From the NCBI GenBank assembly GCA_012799455.1, contig JAAZLE010000052.1:1-49534 (forward strand): a stretch of DNA of 49,534 nt. Direction: 5' to 3'. A model generated the notes under the pieces. That model ran no database searches, was not told the origin of the DNA, and saw nothing but the letters and a program-made list of their open reading frames with translations. Position 1 is the stretch's first letter; each line of letters starts with the position of its first letter. Position numbers and translations under genes: made by a program. The DNA comes from Clostridiales bacterium. Lineage in GTDB: Bacteria; Bacillota; Clostridia; Christensenellales; DTU072. Of the stretch, positions 47,005-49,534 are shown piece after piece.

Positions 47005-47778
47005 ATGAGTAAATTAGACGATAATACGATGAGCAACGAACCTATATGTGTGCCTGAAGAAATTGATGAGGGTGACGGTGGGGATGATGGAATAAATAGC
47101 GCTTGTGTAGAAAGTGAGTTTGTAAAGATGCCTAATGTTCGTGAAGTCGAAAATCTTAATGTGATTACCAAAGATAAGGACGGGTGCTATAAATCCAAAA
47201 GTCACAAAAAAAGAAGGTTTTTAGTTGGATATATTACAAAAATAGCTATACTTTCATCTCTTTCAGTAGTTTTATACATGTTTGCCAGATTCCCAATATT
47301 CACGGTCTTTCCATTTAGTGTGTTAGATATGGATTTTGCATCAATACCCAGTCTTTTAGGTGGTTTTGCGTTAGGTCCGATTGCTGCGGTTTTAATTGAA
47401 TTAATAAAATGCACTATCAAGCTAACTACTACAAACACGATGTTTGTAGGAGAGCTGAGTAATTTTATAGTATCTACGGCCTTCGTGTTGCCGTCTACTA
47501 TTATATATAAGTACAGCAAATATAAGAAAACCAAAAAGGGAGCTATTATTGGATTGATAGCAGGTGTTTTTACAAACGTAATAGTCGGGTCTATAAGTAA
47601 TTATTTTATAATACTCCCCTTATACAGTAAGGCATTTAATTTACCTATACTAATAACTGAGTATAGAGAGGTTTTTGCATTTGGTTATGGGGTGGCGTTT
47701 AATTTAATAAAATCCGTATCAGTATCTATAATCACTTTCTTGCTGTATAAGAGAGTCTCTAAACCTCTTCATTTATAA
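47005..47778 (+). CDS. ECF transporter S component, RibU-like, with an acidic N-terminal extension
   Basis: Substrate-binding membrane subunit of an energy-coupling-factor importer, most likely for riboflavin. Residues about 73-257 hold some six hydrophobic segments with the RibU-like pattern FPFSVLDMDFASIPSLLGGFALGP and ELIKCTIK. Residues 1-68 are unusual: an acidic, Gly/Asp-rich, disordered-looking extension (EEIDEGDGGDDG) ending in a basic patch KSHKKRR before the first helix. No FMN riboswitch can exist directly upstream, because only 1 nt separates it from rsfS. The ATPase and T subunits must be elsewhere. Confidence 0.82.
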   Translation: MSKLDDNTMSNEPICVPEEIDEGDGGDDGINSACVESEFVKMPNVREVENLNVITKDKDGCYKSKSHKKRRFLVGYITKIAILSSLSVVLYMFARFPIFTVFPFSVLDMDFASIPSLLGGFALGPIAAVLIELIKCTIKLTTTNTMFVGELSNFIVSTAFVLPSTIIYKYSKYKKTKKGAIIGLIAGVFTNVIVGSISNYFIILPLYSKAFNLPILITEYREVFAFGYGVAFNLIKSVSVSIITFLLYKRVSKPLHL

Positions 47779-47780
47779 TT

Positions 47781-48227
47781 ATGAAAGATTATAACGAGAA
47801 AACATTCATATCAAACAGTGCAGAAAAGACTCAGTCAATTGCTGAAGAATTTGCAAAGGATCTTTCTGGGGGAGAGGTGCTAATTGTCAAGGGCGGGCTA
47901 GGCGCGGGTAAGACAACATTTACTCAGGGGTTGGCAAAAGGGCTTGGCGTTATGCAGCAAATTATCAGCCCTACTTTTACAATAGTTAAGGAATATTGTG
48001 GGTCTTCAGTCTTTTTATATCATATCGATATGTACAGGATTGAAGATGTTCAAGAATTAGAGAATCTAGGGTTAGAAGAACTGTTCTCTGATGATAGTAT
48101 TGTTGTTATCGAGTGGAATAAGAAGGAAAATATAACTGCTAAAAAAGTATATGAAATACAAATAGATATTCAAACCGATAAAAACAGGGTACTAATAATT
48201 AAAGACCTTTCCCGTACAATACAATAG
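47781..48227 (+). CDS. tsaE: tRNA t6A biosynthesis ATPase TsaE
   Basis: ATPase that resets the TsaB-TsaD complex making N6-threonylcarbamoyl-adenosine at position 37 of ANN-decoding tRNAs. The 148-residue protein has the Walker A GGLGAGKTTF (about residues 38-47), the family motif SPTFTIVKEY, and YHIDMYRIE. It starts 2 nt after the S-component gene and is followed by TsaB in the same operon. Confidence 0.97.
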   Translation: MKDYNEKTFISNSAEKTQSIAEEFAKDLSGGEVLIVKGGLGAGKTTFTQGLAKGLGVMQQIISPTFTIVKEYCGSSVFLYHIDMYRIEDVQELENLGLEELFSDDSIVVIEWNKKENITAKKVYEIQIDIQTDKNRVLIIKDLSRTIQ

Positions 48228-48252
48228 TTTGGATCGAGATTTGGTGATGACA

Positions 48253-49281
48253 ATGAAAAAAAACACAATAGATTTGTTAATAGATACGACCAGGGATAAA
48301 TTAGTGCTAATTATATTGTATGGAGCCAAATACGATTTATTCATTAGTAAATCAAGAAGACGTCGTCATGCATCAATGGTTTTAACAGAGATAGATGCTT
48401 TGCTGCAAAAAAATGGCTTGAATAAAGATATGATTGAAACAATAGGCGTAGTAGTAGGCCCCGGATCGTTTACTGGTATAAGAATTGGAGTTTCGACTGC
48501 TAATGCGCTATCGTACGCATTGGGCGCAAAGGTGATAGAGATTAATTCATTAGAGGTAATTATTAAGCTGCGCGATAAAGGTGTTGCTATCATAGATTGC
48601 GGTAATGAAAATTATTATATATTGGAAAGAGATGGTGCGGATAATAATTGTTACTATATCGCGAGTAAAGAAGATATTTCTAAGTACAATCTCAAAGGTA
48701 TAGATGTTTATGGCGAAGAAATGTGGAGTGAAGAAGGGTTGATTGATGTTTTTTTAGAGAAAAAAAAGAATGGTTATTGTGTTCTAAAAGCTATACCTTT
48801 TTATATTAGGGAAACATCTGCGGACAGAGGGACGGAAAACAAATATAGCGTGAGAAAGGCTGAAAGCGATGATTTACAGCAAATTATAGACATAGAGTTA
48901 GAAAGTTTTAATAATCCATGGTTTAAGGAATCTATATCTAAATATATTATCCAATCTGGTTGTTTGGTGTTAGTTCATAAGGAAGTACAAGAAACAATCG
49001 TTGGGTATTTAATGTATCAAACGATATCTGAGGATGAAATAGAAATATTAAAAGTAGCTCTTAAGTCCGAGTTTAGAGGCGCAGGTCTTGGGAGGTTTTT
49101 ATTAGATGCGCTTAATGAAGAGGCTAGGGAAAGGAGATTAACAAACATTATCCTAGAGGTTGCTGCAAACAATATCCCCGCAATTAGATTATATGAAAAG
49201 AATAATTTTAAAAAGGAAGGGTTAAGAAAAAAATATTATAATAATAATATTGATGCGATTTTGTATAGAAGAGTGGTATAG
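48253..49281 (+). CDS. tsaB: TsaB-RimI fusion: t6A-complex subunit plus ribosomal protein N-acetyltransferase
   Basis: One ORF of 342 residues. The first 195 or so are TsaB, an ASKHA-fold scaffold for TsaD: IDLLIDTT start, GVVVGPGSFTGIRIGVSTAN hallmark, and the end IPFYIRETSAD. From about residue 198 a complete GNAT domain like RimI follows: YSVRKAESDD, NNPWFKES, VALKSEFRGAGLGRFLL (acetyl-CoA loop) and AANNIPAIRLYEKNNF. RimI acetylates the N-terminus of bS18. The genes are usually separate neighbours. ATG 48253 gives the family's usual start; ATG 48247 and TTG 48229 are also in frame. TsaD would be expected nearby but is not in the window. Confidence 0.92.
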   Translation: MKKNTIDLLIDTTRDKLVLIILYGAKYDLFISKSRRRRHASMVLTEIDALLQKNGLNKDMIETIGVVVGPGSFTGIRIGVSTANALSYALGAKVIEINSLEVIIKLRDKGVAIIDCGNENYYILERDGADNNCYYIASKEDISKYNLKGIDVYGEEMWSEEGLIDVFLEKKKNGYCVLKAIPFYIRETSADRGTENKYSVRKAESDDLQQIIDIELESFNNPWFKESISKYIIQSGCLVLVHKEVQETIVGYLMYQTISEDEIEILKVALKSEFRGAGLGRFLLDALNEEARERRLTNIILEVAANNIPAIRLYEKNNFKKEGLRKKYYNNNIDAILYRRVV

Positions 49282-49534
49282 TTATTTTGTTTGTTTAGCC
49301 TGCAATCCCGTCTGGTTGTAAAGTCTCGCAAAACCAAAGTATTTTCATCAAATTGTTCCAAAAAATAAACTAAATAAGAACTATATTTAACGTCATTTTC
49401 TTGCTTTTTAACTTTTATTTTATAAATATTGCGAAAAACATACTGGAGTGGTATAAAACTCTCAAAGTTGTGAGTGTGTCACGTAATTTACTTAAGTCTT
49501 TTATTGATTTTTTTTAATCTTTTTGTTAGTATTA

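Noticed and set aside
49282-49534. A possible gene or control element after the TsaB-RimI gene.
   Set aside because: The last 253 bp contain only short AT-rich frames, no convincing terminator and no clear promoter; the next gene may start outside the window.

Overview
The window is a stretch of a low-GC (roughly one-third GC, by eye), standard-code Firmicutes chromosome. Supporting evidence: strong TTGACA/TATAAT promoters with 17-bp spacers, AGGAGG-type ribosome sites, T-tract hairpin terminators, a CIRCE-controlled groES-groEL operon, and an Obg/NadD/RsfS/TsaE/TsaB operon of the Firmicutes type. Surface proteins built of MBG, GLUG-like, InlB_B-like and BspA-type leucine-rich modules, plus YitT, LemA/DUF2207 and GTP-type PEPCK, fit an uncultured, probably gut-associated member of the Clostridia. 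That placement is inference; no rRNA is present to confirm it.

Layout. 1-8.2 kb is housekeeping: tRNA-Ala(CGC) on the minus strand, purC, dtd, a uracil permease and upp (pyrimidine salvage), a yitT/SecB-like/phosphoesterase cluster, and convergent pckG. 8.4-11.1 kb holds a membrane-anchored GH5 glycosidase and a diaminopimelate decarboxylase. 11.3-20.9 kb is the first surface cassette: a 2253-residue GLUG/MBG protein with a C-terminal membrane anchor, directly followed by a 948-residue InlB_B/BspA lipoprotein. 21.0-23.7 kb has groEL-groES (minus, CIRCE) and a dCMP-deaminase-like gene. 24.1-36.7 kb is the second surface cassette: a 3631-residue protein with about 26 MBG-like modules and an overlapping 560-residue partner, both anchored by a C-terminal membrane helix. 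tRNA-Cys and tRNA-Leu follow, then a LemA protein with a nearly absent membrane helix, a DUF2207 lipoprotein, tRNA-Gly(CCC), and a 919-residue MalT/SARP-like regulator with an altered P-loop. 42.9-49.3 kb is a tight operon: RluA-type pseudouridine synthase, endonuclease III, ObgE, a NadD-YqeK fusion, RsfS, a RibU-like ECF S component, TsaE and a TsaB-RimI fusion.

How the parts may work together. The two cassettes would put very long, modular, non-sortase-anchored proteins on the cell envelope. The GH5 enzyme, DUF2207 lipoprotein and LemA protein are further envelope components, and the large regulator is a candidate local controller; that link rests on proximity only. The last operon combines ribosome assembly and silencing, NAD synthesis, riboflavin (FMN/FAD precursor) uptake and tRNA t6A modification.

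No CRISPR array, insertion sequence, integrase, prophage gene or rRNA was seen. The strongest candidates for something new are the giant MBG protein with its overlapping partner and a shared membrane-proximal domain, the SecB-like gene in a Firmicutes setting, and the two enzyme fusions.
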